Of a DNA stretch of 64,000 nt, positions 1 to 12,695 are shown in pieces. Source of the DNA: Glandiceps talaboti (Eukaryota > Hemichordata > Enteropneusta > Spengelidae); NCBI RefSeq assembly GCF_964340395.1, contig NC_135565.1, forward strand, positions 3,805,142 to 3,869,141, written 5' to 3'. A model generated the notes under the pieces. That model did not search any database, was not told where the DNA came from, and saw only the letters and a list, made by a program, of their open reading frames with translations. The number at the start of each line of letters is the position of its first letter. The first letter of the stretch is position 1. A program made the position numbers and the translations under genes.

Positions 1-1097
1 AGAATTCGATAAAGTGTTAATTAATCACGTTTATATGATCTTTTAGGTTAAAAATATCACGAGACAAAGGTTTCAAAGTAGCTCGATATATGAAATATAG
101 AGGGGTAATGTTACTACTTGGGAAAGTTTTCGATATGTCAACTAGCTACAAACGATGCCAACATGTTGCAATCAATATGTTAGTGCCACTCTGTAAGTTT
201 TCTGCCTCGTTTGTTAGTGCATCCGGCCTCATTTTATGTTATTGTCACAATTATAGTATTCTATTCATTTATTCATCTTTCTCATATGTAGAGAAAATTC
301 AGTCACGACTTGCTCTTCCAATAACGCCCTCATACAAGATGTACTAAGATGCAACAGATATACAATTAATCGAGTATAAAAATAAAACATACATTATACA
401 ATGGCACGAATTACAAAAAGAAAACATATTGAGAAGCAATAAGCAGACATACACATTTCTAAAATTTTGTGTACAGCGGTTTAAAGACAGGGATGTATGT
501 AGTTACGACGAGATGTGACATAAAGGTGATTCAAACTGGTTACAAGGTTTCATGTTAAGATAAGGCCACAGAAAAATAAAATGTGTGGTTCCGATAACGC
601 CCAATTTCAAAACAGGATGCATAGGTAGGGAATTTTCTATTTTTCATATTATTTTATTATTGTTTGGTCCGGTTCAGGTTGTTACAAAGTACATAGGGGT
701 CAACAGATATTTCTCATCGATCTGTTCGCACTTTCCGAATGATATACAGACGACATTATGTGCTACAATGTATTCTGCCATGTTGTTTTGATCACAAAAT
801 GCTAATGTCATCGAATCCATACTAGCAAACCAGAGCTATTATTGCTTCGAAACAAATCTCACTATTTCTCTCACGACTTTGCAAAATATTTTCGATTTCC
901 CAATATTATTTCGAATTATCTAAAAAGGTGTTTGAGTGAAAAACTAGATTGATTGGGTCGGGTTACTGGAACGACACAATTTTTTTTAAACACAAGAACT
1001 TGAAGAAAAGAAGAGAAAACATGTTCTCTCACTGTGAAAGTGTTTCATTATCTGGTCTGCGCGATCAGTGTAAAGATGGATATTTGAATGTTTTAAG
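1..1097. other. Upstream region with no recognisable gene
   Basis: AT-rich sequence. The open frames are short (under 90 codons), have no domain-like composition and no convincing splice sites. The only structure I can support is a dispersed-repeat copy near 575-690. The 69-bp array begins at the right edge. Confidence 0.6.
575..690 (+). repeat. Dispersed repeat family A, copy 1
   Basis: This stretch resembles 51,880-51,990 in the same orientation. Both share, in order, GGTTCCGATNACGC, a CAATTT block, a TAGGTAGG/TAGGTAG block, a T-rich tract with ATTATT, and GGTTCAGGT/AGTTCAGGTA. Ordered matches with diverged spacers suggest an interspersed element fragment. No ends or target duplications could be defined. 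Confidence 0.5.
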
Positions 1098-1481
1098 CAT
1101 GTAGAACGCTACAGTCTACCATGGGTCTATTGTAATGTAGCAGAGCTGTTACTGTTTCCTTTTAATCATGTAGAACGCTACCGTCTACCATGGGTCTATT
1201 GTAATGTAGAAGAGATGTTACTGTTTCCTTTTAATCATGTAGAACGCTACCGTCTACCATGGGTCTATTGTAATGTAGCAGAGCTGTTACTGTTTCCTTT
1301 TAATCATGTAGAACGCTACCGTCTACCATGGGTCTATTGTAATGTAGAAGAGATGTTACTGTTTCCTTTTAATCATGTAGAACGCTACCGTCTACCATGG
1401 GTCTATTGTAAGGTAGAAGAGATGTTACTGTTTCCTTTTAATCATGTAGAACGCTACAGTCTACCATGGGTCTATTGTAAT
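1098..1481 (+). repeat. 69-bp minisatellite, about 5.6 copies
   Basis: The word CATGTAGAACGCTAC recurs at 1098, 1167, 1236, 1305, 1374 and 1443, exactly 69 bp apart. Because 69 is a multiple of three, one + frame stays open as a 23-residue repeat. That is a consequence of the period and not evidence for a protein. Copies differ at only a few positions (GCAGAGC/GAAGAGA, CAGT/CCGT), so the array is recent or homogenised. The last copy runs straight into the 31-bp satellite. Confidence 0.92.
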
Positions 1482-4400
1482 CTAGAGACGACTGTACATA
1501 CTATATACTAATCTAGAGACGACTGTACATACTGTATACTAATCTACAGACGACTGTACATACTGTATACTAATCTACAGACGACTGTACATACTGTATA
1601 CTAATCTAGAGACGACTGTACATACTGTATACTAATCTACACACGACTGTACATACTGTATACTAATCTACAGACGACTGTTCATACTGTATACTAAATC
1701 AACAGGCGACTGTACATACTGTATACTAAATCTACAGACGACTGTACATACTGTATACTAATCTACAGACGACTGTACATACTGTAAACTAATCTACAGA
1801 CGACTGTACATACTGTATACTAATCTACAGACGACTGTACATAATGTATACTAATCTACAGACGACTGTACATACTGTATACTAATCTACAGACTGTACA
1901 TACTGTATGCTAATCTACAGACGACTGTACATACTGTATACTAATCTACAGACGACTGTACATACTGTATACTAATCTACAGACGACTGTACATACTGTA
2001 TACTAATCTAGAGACGACTGTACATACTGTATGCTAATCTAGAAACGACTGTACATACTGTATACTAATCTAGAGACGACTGTACATACTGTATGCTAAT
2101 CTACAGACGACTGTACATACTGTATACTAATCTACAGACGACTGTACATACTGTATACTAATCTACAGACGACTGTACACACTGTATATTAATCTACAGA
2201 CGACTGTACATACTGTATACTAATCTACAGACGACTGTTCATACTGTATACTAAATCAACAGACGACTGTACATACTGTATACTAATCAAGAGACGACTG
2301 TACATACTGTATACTAATCTACAGACGACTGTACATACTGTATACTAATCTAGAGCCGACTGTACATACTGTATACTAATCTACAGACAACTGTACATAC
2401 TGTATACTAATTTAGAGATGACTGTACATACTGTATACTAATCTACAGACGACTGTACATACTGTATACTAATCTACAGACGACTGTACATACTGTATAC
2501 TAATCAACAGACGACTGTACATACTGTATACTAATCTGCAGACGACTATACTAATCTAGAGCCGACTGTACATACTGTATACTAATCTAGAGACGACTGT
2601 ACATACTGTATACTAATCTACAGACGACTGTACATACTGTATACTAATCTAGAGACGACTGTACATACTGTATACTAATCTACAGACGACTGTACATATT
2701 GTATACTAATCTAGAGACGACTGTACATATATACTAATCTACAGACGACTGTACATACTGTATACTAATCTAGAGCCGACTGTACATACTGTATACTAAT
2801 CTACAGACGACTTTGCATACTGTATACTAATCTACAGACGACTGTACATACTGTATACTAATCTAGAGCCGACTGTACATACTGTATACTAATCTAGAGC
2901 CGACTGTACATACTGTATACTAATCTACAGACGACTGTACATACTGTATACTAATCTAGAGCCGACTGTACATACTGTATACTAATCTACAGACGACTGT
3001 ACATACTGTATACTAATCTACAGACGACTGTACATACTGTATACTAATCTAGAGCCGACTGTACATACTGTATACTAATCTAGAGCCGACTGTACATACT
3101 GTATACTAATCTACAGACGACTGTACATACTGTATACTAATCTACAGACGACTGTACATACTGTATACTAATCTACAGACGACTGTACATAATGTATACT
3201 AATCTACAGACGACTGTACATACTGTATACTAATCTACAGACGACTGTACATACTGTATACTAATCTACAGACGACTGTACATACTGTATACTAATCTAG
3301 AGCCGACTGTACATACTGTATACTAATCTACAGACGACTTTGCATACTGTATACTAATCTACAGACGACTGTACATACTGTATACTAATCTACAGACGAC
3401 TGTACATACTGTATACTAATCTAGAGCGGACTGTACATACTGTATACTAATCTACAGACGACTGTACATACTATGTATACTAATCCACAGACGACTGTAC
3501 ATACTGTATACTAATCTACAGACGACTGTACATACTGTATACTAATCTAGAGCCGACTGTACATACTGTATACTAATCTACAGACGACTGTACATACTGT
3601 ATACTAATCTAGAGCCGACTGTACATACTGTATACTAATCTACAGACGACTGTACATACTGTATACTAATCAAGAGACGACTGTACATATACTAATCTAC
3701 TGACGACTGTACATACTGTATACTAATCTAGAGCGGACTGTACATATACTGTATACTAATCTACAGACGACTGTACATACTGTATACTAATCAAGAGACG
3801 ACTGTACATACTGTATACTAATCTACAGACGACTGTACATACTGTATACTAATCTAGAGCCGACTGTACATACTGTATACTAATCTAGAGACGACTGTAC
3901 ATACTGTATTCTAATCTAGAGACGACTGTACATACTGTATACTAATAGACGACTGTACATACTGTATACTAATCTACAGACGACTGTACATACTGTATAC
4001 TAATCTACAGACGACTGTACATACTGTATACTAATCTAGAGACGACTGTACATACTGTATACTAATCTACAGACGACTGTACATACTGTATACTAATCTA
4101 GGGACGACTGTACATACTGTATACTAATCTACAGACGACTGTACATACTGTATACTAATCTAGAGACGACCGTACATACTGTATACTAATCTAGAGACGA
4201 CTGTACATAATGTATACTAATCTAGGGACGACTGTACATACTGTATACTAATCTACAGACGACTGTACATACTGTATACTAATCTACAGACAACTGTACA
4301 TACTGTATGCTAATCTACAGACAACTGTACATACTGTATGCTAATCTACAGACAACTGTACATACTGTATGCTAATCTACTGACGACTGTACATACTGTA

Positions 4401-6423
4401 TACTAATCCACAGACGACTGTACATACTGTATACTAATCTACAGACGCCTGTACATACTGTATACTAATCCACAGACGACTGTACATACTGTATACTAAT
4501 CCACAGACGACTGTACATACTGTATATTAATCTAGAGACGACTGTACATACTGTATACTAATCCACAGACGACTGTACATACTATATATTAATCTAGAGA
4601 CGACTGTACATACTGTATACTAATCCAGAGACGACTGTACATACTGTATAATTTTAATCTAGAGACGACTGTACATACTGTATACTAATCTAGAGACGAC
4701 TGTACATACTGTATTCTAATCTAGAGACGACTGTACATACTGTATACTAATCTACAGACGACTGTACATACTGTATACTAATCTAGAGACGACTGTACAT
4801 ACTGTATTCTAATCTACAGACGACTGTACATAATGTATACTAATCTAGAGACGACTGTACATACTGTATACTAATCTACAGACGACTGTACATACTGTAT
4901 ACTAATCTACAGACGACTGTACATACTATATACTAATCTACAGACGACTGTACATACTGTATACTAATCTAGAGCCGACTGTACATACTGTATACTAATC
5001 TACAGACGACTGTACATACAGTATACTAATCTACAGACGACTGTACATACTGTATACTAATCTAGAGACGAATGTACATACGGTATACTAATCTACAGAC
5101 GACTGTACATACTGTATACTAATCTAGAGACGACTGTACATACTATATACTAATCTAGAGCCGACTGTACATACTGTAAACTAATCTACAGACGACTGTA
5201 CATACTGTATACTAATCTACTGACGACTGTACATACTGTATTCTAATCTAGAGACGACTGTACATACTGTATACTAATCTAGAGACGACTGTACATACTG
5301 TATATTAATCTACAGACGAATGTACATACTGTATACTAATCTACAGACGACTGTACATACTGTATACTAATCTAGAGACGAATGTACATACTGTATACTA
5401 ATCTAGAGACGACTGTACATACTGTATACTAATCTACAGACGACTGTACATACTGTATACTAATCTACAGACGACTGTACATACTGTATACTAATCTACT
5501 GACGACTGTACATACTGTATACTAATCTACTGACGACTGTACATACTGTATACTAATCTACAGACGACTGTACATACTGTATACTAATCTAGGGACGACT
5601 GTACATACTGTATACTAATCTAGAGACGACTGTACATACTGTATACTAATCTACTGACGACTGTACATACTGTATACTAATCTACAGACGACTGTACATA
5701 CTGTATACTAATCTACAGACGACTGTACATACTGTATGCTAATCTACAGACGACTGTACATACTGTATACTAATCGACAGACGACTGTACATACTGTATA
5801 CTAATCTAGAGACGACTGTACATATTGTATACTAATCTAGAGACGACTGTACATACTGTATACTAATCTAGAGACGACTGTACATACTGTATACTAATCT
5901 ACAGACGACTGTACATATTGTATACTAATCTACAGACGACTGTACATACTGTATACTAATCTAGAGACGACTGTACATACTGTATACTAATCTACAGACG
6001 ACTGTACATACTGTATACTAATGTACAGACGACTGTAGATATTGTATACTAATCTAGAGACGACTGTACATACTGTATACTAATCTACAGACGACTGTAC
6101 ATACTGTATACTAATCTAGAGACGACTGTACATACTGTATACTAATCTACAGACGACTGTACATACTGTATACTAATCTAGAGACGACTGTACATACTGG
6201 ATACTAATCTACAGACGACTGTACATACCTTATACTAATTTAGAGACGACTGTACATACTGTATACTAATCTACTGACGACTGTACATACTGTATACTAA
6301 TCTACAGACGACCGTACATACTGTATACTAATCTAGAGACGACTGTACATATTGTATACTAATCTAGAGACGACTGTACATACTGTATACTTATCTAGAG
6401 ACGATTGTACATACTGTATATTA
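1482..6423 (+). repeat. 31-bp satellite, about 159 copies
   Basis: A 31-bp unit containing GTATACTAATCTA, then CAGACGACTG, then TACATACT repeats with few indels for about 4.9 kb. The main variants are CTACAGACG, CTAGAGACG and CTAGAGCCG, intermingled along the array. Each CTACAG unit carries the dyad TACAG-ACGA-CTGTA plus the self-complementary hexamers GTATAC and TGTACA. Short and long units mark slippage sites. The array ends abruptly at a G-rich unique stretch. No coding potential. Confidence 0.95.
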
Positions 6424-6439
6424 AGGGAGCGATCAGTTG

Positions 6440-6560
6440 TTACGGCCGGGGGAGGAGGGCTGTAAATGGAGGGGGGAGGGGCACCTCAATTTTGGACTCA
6501 AAGAGGAGGGGGGTGTCATCATTTTTACAAAGTGAATAAAGGGGGGGGGGGTCACCTTAT
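6440..6560 (+). other. G-rich tract flanking the satellite
   Basis: Several G runs (about 6450-6478, 6511-6517, 6541-6552) separated by short spacers form a purine-rich, G-quadruplex-prone stretch immediately right of the satellite. No gene. Confidence 0.6.
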
Positions 6561-8029
6561 TTTCAACAACTAAACGCAGTCATCACCCACCCTGCTGTAC
6601 TTAACTTTCTTAACAGATGTATGTGCATACAATAAACCATAAACAATGGCTATACATATACGTTCAAATATAACATAAAGTCTTTTTCCTGATACATCCC
6701 AAGCAGATGACATGGAGTCATAACATTGCACCTTTTAAGCAACAGTTTTGTTAGAAATGATTTCTCAATATTGCAGGCCATTAGTTGCATTGTGTCATCA
6801 TATGATATAAAAACTTGCATGAGTAGCTGTACACATAACACATAAGAAATGAAATACCTGGAAATTTGTTGGATAGACTGACTCTAAAATCTGTGCCTCT
6901 ATTGACCTGAACATGTTTAATTGCACACAAACAATGAATTTGTATCTCTAAATGGTATCTGACCTCCACTGTGCATGTTTTCCAAAAAAATTCTCACTTT
7001 GTACTTGATCTTTATTTACATGTATTATTATTATTTATGTCAATATGACTTGAAATGATTTAAACTTTTGAAACCCTAAAATTAGTGATACTTTTATGAT
7101 ATAACTAAGTTGTTTTACTTCTGAATGGTGCTCTAAACGGCCTCCAAAGGGTGTTCATTTTTCAAAAAGCTCATATCCTAGAACTTTTGGTTACTAAACC
7201 ATGAATATTTTGCATGTCCATGAACAGACAATCATATTTCTCATAGGGTTCCTGTCTAAAGAGCATTATACATGTGAAGCAATGGATTTGGGACAGCAAC
7301 TTGATTTACCAGATACACTTAAAATTACTGTTAATGTAACAAGTGAAATTAACTATGCAGTGTGCTGTATTGTGCTTTGAGAATCTAAAATGTCTTTTGC
7401 AAGAACGAGAAGAATATTTCTTGTCAACAGATGTCTGGCATTGTTTGTATTTGTAATGGCTTGTCTGTGGGAAACCTGTTTTTTTTTATCCATCTAAAGT
7501 GTTCTGGGGGAACATAAGATGTGTATGATACGCACAGTTTTTCGGCGACCCTTCGATAATTCTGAGTCTGACTAGTTACACAATGGCTCTCACACACTAG
7601 ACTGTCCAGGGCCGTTTCTGTGTACTCAGGATGTGTTCCTATATACACAAGACTGGTGTGTTTAGTGTTTTCTTTTACGTTAGCTCATGTTTCTATTTCG
7701 CCATATTGTATGCATAATTACATGCCTGATTACACAGTTTGAAATAGGGATTACATTTTCTCTGTAATATAGGTTAATATCTTGTTTATTGTAATGTCTA
7801 CAAGCTGACCCTCTGAGGTCACACACTGTATCATATGATGGTGTTTACCAGAGATGAGATGTGTGCATAAAATCACATTCGTATCTTAAATTTCATGTTT
7901 TCATTGGGAAATTTACAAATTTGTATTCTTAAAATCGTTCGTTGCATTGGTAACAAGTCTTCATAGAAGACACATTCCCTCAAATACTTTACTTCTAGGT
8001 GACTGAATGGACACATGTATGTCACATGA
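6561..8029. other. Noncoding stretch with one dispersed repeat
   Basis: AT-rich sequence. Several open frames of 60-75 codons exist on the minus strand, but none has a domain-like composition or splice support. It contains the family B repeat copy at 7441-7563. Confidence 0.5.
7441..7563 (+). repeat. Dispersed repeat family B, copy 1
   Basis: Matches 27,183-27,305 in the same orientation. Shared blocks in order: TTTGTAATG, GTCTGTGGGAA, TTCT.GGGG, then ATGTGTATGATACGCA followed by GT.TTT.GG.GA.CCTT. The second copy lies inside intron 5 of the kinase gene. It is probably a fragment of a mobile element; ends are not resolved. Confidence 0.6.
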
Positions 8030-8998
8030 TTTAAAGAAATTGGTGAATTTCGATAATTGAACCCAAAGATCAATGTCAAGGCCAAAGACCATTGTCTCAG
8101 AAGAAGTTTAAACCTGCCAATATGGGGGTAGACACTTGAATGTAGTCTCTATGTATCAACGTTTTTGAGTTATGTGGTAAATCATGATTGTTCACTACAA
8201 ATATGGCTGCCATTGAGTGAAAAGTGATATGAGCACCACAAGTAATGCATGTAAATATTCAGCTATTCCTATATTACCTATAGACAAGATCCCCACACAA
8301 TTATATTGCTACAAAGTGTCTGCAATATGCAAGTAATGGCTTAATTTTGATGGTCGACCCTGTAGGTGAAGGTCAAGGATAAGGTCAAAGGTCACTGTCT
8401 CTCACGAAATCTTGCATGTTATTATATTGGGATAGACACTGGAATGGATTCTTTTTATATTAACGTTTTTGAGTTATGCAGTAATGTAGTGAATGTTTAC
8501 TAAAAATATGGCTGCCATTCAGTAAAAGTGATATGAGCACCAAAAATAGTGCTTTTGTATAGTTGAATACCTTTCGATATCTTCAATATTACTTTTAAAC
8601 ATGATTTAAAAGAAATTGGCAATATACAAATACTATATAGTGTATGTGATAGTCAAGAATTGGTTTGATTTTGATAATTGACCCTGAAGGTCAAGGTCAG
8701 GGTCAAAGGTAAGGTCTCAAAGGATATCTTGCATCTGATTACATGAGGTAGACACTTGAATGGAGTCCCTATGTATTATAGTTGAGTTATCCAGTAAATA
8801 GTGATTTTTAACTACAATATGGCCGCCATTCGTCTATCAAGAAACAAAGTGACGTGCATATGTCCCATATCATTTGTCACCTTTATGCTAGATTTGAAAG
8901 AAATCGGATATTGCATATCTCAGAAATGACGTATTATACGGACGGACGGACGGACGGACGGACGGCGAGGACGGACTAATAATAGCCCCCCATCGGAG
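8030..8998 (+). repeat. Three diverged units of an AGGTCA-rich repeat ending in (GGAC)n
   Basis: Units near 8030-8240, 8340-8545 and 8660-8860 repeat the same order: TTGA/CCCT, a block of AGGTCA words, TAGACACTTGAATGGA-like, TTTTTGAGTTATG, then ATATGGCTGCCATT and GTGATATGAGCACCA. The third unit is followed by a GGAC tetranucleotide run (8939-8974) and GGACGGACTAATAATAG. The layout is that of an invertebrate interspersed repeat with a microsatellite tail. The AGGTCA words form nuclear-receptor-like DR1 sites (8382-8394). Confidence 0.6.
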
Positions 8999-9519
8999 AA
9001 CTAAAAATCAATGTTTACATTTTGTAAGGGGTAGGCCATTCGATATCCTGGGGAGGGGGGCTTGGAAGATTGATGGAGAGTCGTTATTTTTTTCCCACCT
9101 GCTTGCCTTAGAATTATTATTTTTCCTTCGCCTATGCTGGCAACTTTTTTTTTCTTTGATTCTTTGAGATATCCGGATTTCTGTTTACGTCAATGTTGAA
9201 CACCAACTTTTGTTGCCACAATTTTCTGTTTGGTTTTCGCACAGGGTAATACAGAGAGTAAAAAAATGCTGTTCTATCACACACAGATTTTATTTAGAAA
9301 ACTACATATTTCATACATGTTTGATTTTCAATTAAATAAACATCATTTGACAGTTTTTATGCCATGCATGATGACACACTGAAAATACAAATCGGAAACT
9401 TGATTGATGAGCTCAAACATTCAGATAGACTTGTCAGTTTCTCCAGCTTGGGGGATGGGAGGGGGGGGGGTGTCAGTGTTTTTTTCCATTGGGACGACAA
9501 AAAGTCACTGACCCCCGTG

Positions 9520-10150
9520 AATAAAGTTTCATAGCATTTGATAGTAAGCTGTAGAGGGAAGAGCTTTGAGACTGGAATATGTCTACCTCTTGTGTGAGTG
9601 TGTGTGTGAAATGAGGGGGGGGGGGGGTTCTAGGGGGTCTCCCCTAGAAGCCATGGAGGTTTTTTACTTCTAAAGGCAATGTTTAGACTATTCACAGACA
9701 CTTTCAGACAATAATTTGCAAGCTTTACAAGACAGCTCTAACATGTAAAAAGCAACTACATAAGGTTGAAACATTTTTGAAATAAAGTTTCATAGCATCT
9801 TGACAGTAAGAGGTGGAGGAAAGAACTTTGATTTGAAACTGGAACATGTCTACCTCTTATGGGGGAGGGGGGTTCTAGGGGGTATCCCCCTAGAAGCCCT
9901 GGAGGATTTTTACACTTAAAGCCAATTTTCCGGCTATTAAGAGACACTTTCAGACAATAATTTGCAAGCTTTACAAGACAGCTCTAACAATTGTAAAAAG
10001 AACCTACACATGGTTGAAACATTTTTGAAATAAAGTTTCATAGCATCTTGACAGTAAGAGGTGGAGGGAAGAACTTTGATTTGAGGCTTGGAAATGTCTA
10101 CCTCTTATGGGGTCCTAGGGGGTCTCCCCTAGAAGCTTTTGAAGTTTTTT
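9520..10150 (+). repeat. Three direct repeats of about 250 bp
   Basis: AATAAAGTTTCATAGCAT starts units at 9520, 9781 and 10,029 (the last partial). Each contains GTCTACCTCTT, a G run, a palindrome of the form CTAGGGGG-CCCCTAG (9630-9647, 9875-9893, 10,115-10,132) and AGAAGC. The first two continue through GACACTTTCAGACAATAATT and CAAGCTTTACAAGACAGC. The palindrome is kept while its flanks drift. Confidence 0.8.
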
Positions 10151-10839
10151 ACCAATTTTGGTGAATCTTATTGTTGGTTTAACGAATGAGTGGCCTCTGG
10201 GGTGATGGAGTCCAAGCCCCCCCCCCCCCGGCAGATCTGCATTTTTTTTTGTTTCTATTTAGGCAATTTTTAGGTTATGCATAGCCTCTGAGATATATAT
10301 TGCCAAGCATCGAAAAGCTAAAGTAAATATAACTTGTTAAATAAGTTTTCCACGTTATAAAAGTGGGCCTGTAACATTGGTATAGGGGGCATTGATATTG
10401 CATGTATAGTAAAGTTACTGATGTATTAAGGAGGTCATACCTAGTGTACAATAGAACTTTGAGTTGTGGTATCGATACATGTAGTGTCCGAAATAGGAAG
10501 TATATTCATCCCTTCTGACAAATTCATACTGAAGAGAATGAAATTCATACTAGAACAATTTAGATTAAGTTCTTTTATAAACTATCGAATAGTATGAAGA
10601 TTACGATAACAAAACCTTCAAGTTCCCCAAAGTGCAAGATAAGTGAAGCACTGATTGTGAAACAGCCAAACACTTACATGGCATGTTCTGTAACTAGTAT
10701 GGTAGCTAGGTAATACATGTATTATATATAATTTTATGTATAGTTATGTTTGAACCCTTACATGAAATAACATTTAAACATTTTTTATGAAAGAAACAGA
10801 GACAAGAACAAATGTATGTAGCAAACAAAAGGTTAATCA
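10151..10839. other. Noncoding stretch
   Basis: AT-rich sequence with a C13-14 tract near 10,220. No gene or repeat that I can support. Confidence 0.5.
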
Positions 10840-10990
10840 CTGTATGACGTTAGGGACGCTAGGCCTGACTGAACATTAACAGACATGCGCAGGCGAGGAA
10901 ACCCCGTAGACAGACGTGAACTAGCTGTTGTTTTGGTGTATTACGTTGGCGGAGGCGCCCCGTTCAAACTGTTGAAGAGTAATATTATTT
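10840..10990 (+). promoter_or_regulatory. CpG-dense stretch, possible promoter
   Basis: About a dozen CpG dinucleotides occur within 150 bp, against a strongly CpG-poor surrounding. Words include GACGTTAGGGACG, CATGCGCAGGCG (NRF1-like) and GGCGGAGGCGCC. CpG-dense, unmethylated-looking stretches often mark invertebrate promoters. The kinase gene needs an upstream noncoding exon, so this is one candidate start region. Inference only; orientation is assumed. Confidence 0.25.
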
Positions 10991-11499
10991 GACGTACTTG
11001 TGTGTGAGAATAAAGACTTTATACCCAACTACAACGTGTTATATCATATGTACCACAGGCTAACAAAACTGACTGGTCCCTGACGTGTTTGAAAATGTTT
11101 GTCATGATTTGGTTGGAGAGGTACGAGCAGGTTGAACAGTATACTCGAACTTGTGCATCATTTCCCTGCCAAGACATTTTTTTTCTAGCAGTGGTCCATC
11201 TTTTTTTTCCATCACCCACTCATATCCGGATTTTTTTTTTCAAGCAACTCCATTTGGCATCTTTTTTTTACACGAAATCTTCCAAGCCCCCCCCCCCCCC
11301 CAGGATATCAAATGGTCCTCCCCTAAATGTCATATAACTCTACACTTCCGTCTGTGGTTACATGTATTTTTATGTTCGTCAAAATGTGCTAGTATTCGTC
11401 AAACTAACATTTTTATTCTAATTTTCAATATTATTTTGCAATTATTCAAGTTATTGTATTCGTCTCTATATTCTCCCCGAAAGCTGGAGTTTCCTGAAG

Positions 11500-11711
11500 C
11501 CCTCAGCGGTGAGAATGTTACAGAGAGTAGTCTTTTGTCTATGGAATAACATCTCGAACCGTGACATTGTGACCTTGGGGGAATCCCCGTGACCGGGGAT
11601 TTCCGCGGTGTTTTCCCATGAATGGTAAATGCGGAGTGTTATTCAGATGTTACTATTGTTGAAATGGCGATTGGTATCGTGACAATACTATGCTGCAACA
11701 CTGGCACATAG
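11500..11711 (+). promoter_or_regulatory. Candidate first noncoding exon ending at a strong donor
   Basis: A CpG-richer stretch ends in CACATAG|GTGAGT at 11,711/11,712, a full-consensus 5' splice site. The first coding exon of the kinase gene is preceded by a 3' splice site at 15,198, so a 5' noncoding exon must lie upstream, and this is the best donor I saw in a CpG-rich context. The left boundary is arbitrary. Confidence 0.25.
11582..11601. repeat. Perfect hairpin, 8-bp stem
   Basis: AATCCCCG-TGAC-CGGGGATT is a perfect inverted repeat with a 4-nt loop inside the CpG-rich region. Confidence 0.8.
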
Positions 11712-11946
11712 GTGAGTTATGTTTTGCATTGATTCGGCGATATTCACCCCCGGGATTCACCGCGCAGGTCAAACCGGTTACCCCCAGTGCAACTGGGTGT
11801 ACTGGGTGTATGTGTACTCATCTCTCGTCGTCACTAGCCTAGGATTATATCACCGTGAATGTAAAGTGCACAGAGCGACTGCCATATTAGGACATACTGG
11901 CCCTTTTAGCTATTTGTTTTAGGCCGAGTCTCCTGACAGGCCCCTT

Positions 11947-12415
11947 TCACCAGCACGTTTTGGTGGTACCCGGCGCCTCGTGCTGGTGACAGGCGTGACT
12001 TTTGACCCAAGCTTTTGACGTCCCTTTAATACGACGTGTTTCGGCGTCAAATACACGTTCTTTATCAGTTCTCAAACGTGTGATAGCTCGTGTTTTTGTT
12101 TTTTTACAGCAACCGGGCGTACACATATGCACACCTTCACGTTAAAACCCCAGTACGCTTAAAGCTAGCGCACAACAACAACAAACAACGTTACATTATG
12201 ATTACAAAGTGGTTTCGGTGAATGTTATTTAACCCCAGCCCCGTCATGTCAGTTTCACGCTTATTCATGATTTATCCATTTTTTTGAAAGTTCTGTGTAT
12301 TCAGGGTACGAAGGCAATCATTTTCAAAGGTAACCAGAGTGTGTTTTTCAATACACATCAAATTGATTCCGTAAAAATCCCGAACCTGTCACGAGCACGT
12401 TATGCTGCTGACAGG
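11947..12415. repeat. Two related cruciform-forming repeats
   Basis: TCACCAGCACG (11,947-11,957) pairs perfectly with CGTGCTGGTGA (11,979-11,989). A second, related copy pairs CCTGTCA (12,385-12,391) with TGACAGG (12,409-12,415). Both sit next to GAGCACGTT/CAGCACGTT and GACAGGCG, and both are followed by GACGTG words. They look like copies of one palindromic element. Confidence 0.6.
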
Positions 12416-12674
12416 CGCCGGTCACCTAACTAAAAGTTGTAAAACGACGTGCTTTTTGACGTGTATGGTGTTGAACAATCTAAAGCCTGTGGCACAATTA
12501 GTACGTGAATTGGTCAGCGACTCTAGCACATATAGAAAGTCCCAATACATTACAGTTGATCTGTCGATACAAACAGTTGCCCATACAAAACATAATAGAG
12601 TTATACACGCAGATCATGTATACATGAGGATTTTATTGGGCCATAGTGGTGTGACCTGTGATATATAGCCTTGT

Positions 12675-12695
12675 AAGGGGGTGGGGTGGGGGTGG
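12675..12695 (+). other. G-quadruplex motif
   Basis: Four G runs of 5, 4, 5 and 4 are separated by single T residues. Loops of one nucleotide are the most stable class of parallel quadruplex. Confidence 0.75.

Larger units (their letters stand above)
9017..11330. mobile_element. Possible 2.3-kb element with inverted ends
   Basis: 9017-9068 (containing GGCCATTCGATATCCTGGGG and CTTGGAAGAT) is the inverse of 11,275-11,330 (containing ATCTTCCAAG, a C tract and GATATCAAATGGTCC). Similarity continues weakly inward through T-rich blocks. The arms could be the ends of one nonautonomous element or two independent opposed copies of one family. No transposase frame lies between them and no target duplication was found. 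The interior holds three 250-bp direct repeats and a CpG-rich stretch. Confidence 0.35.

Noticed and set aside
1215-1511. 98-codon + frame with 23-residue repeats
   Set aside because: Product of the 69-bp array; ends where the satellite begins; no flanking exons.
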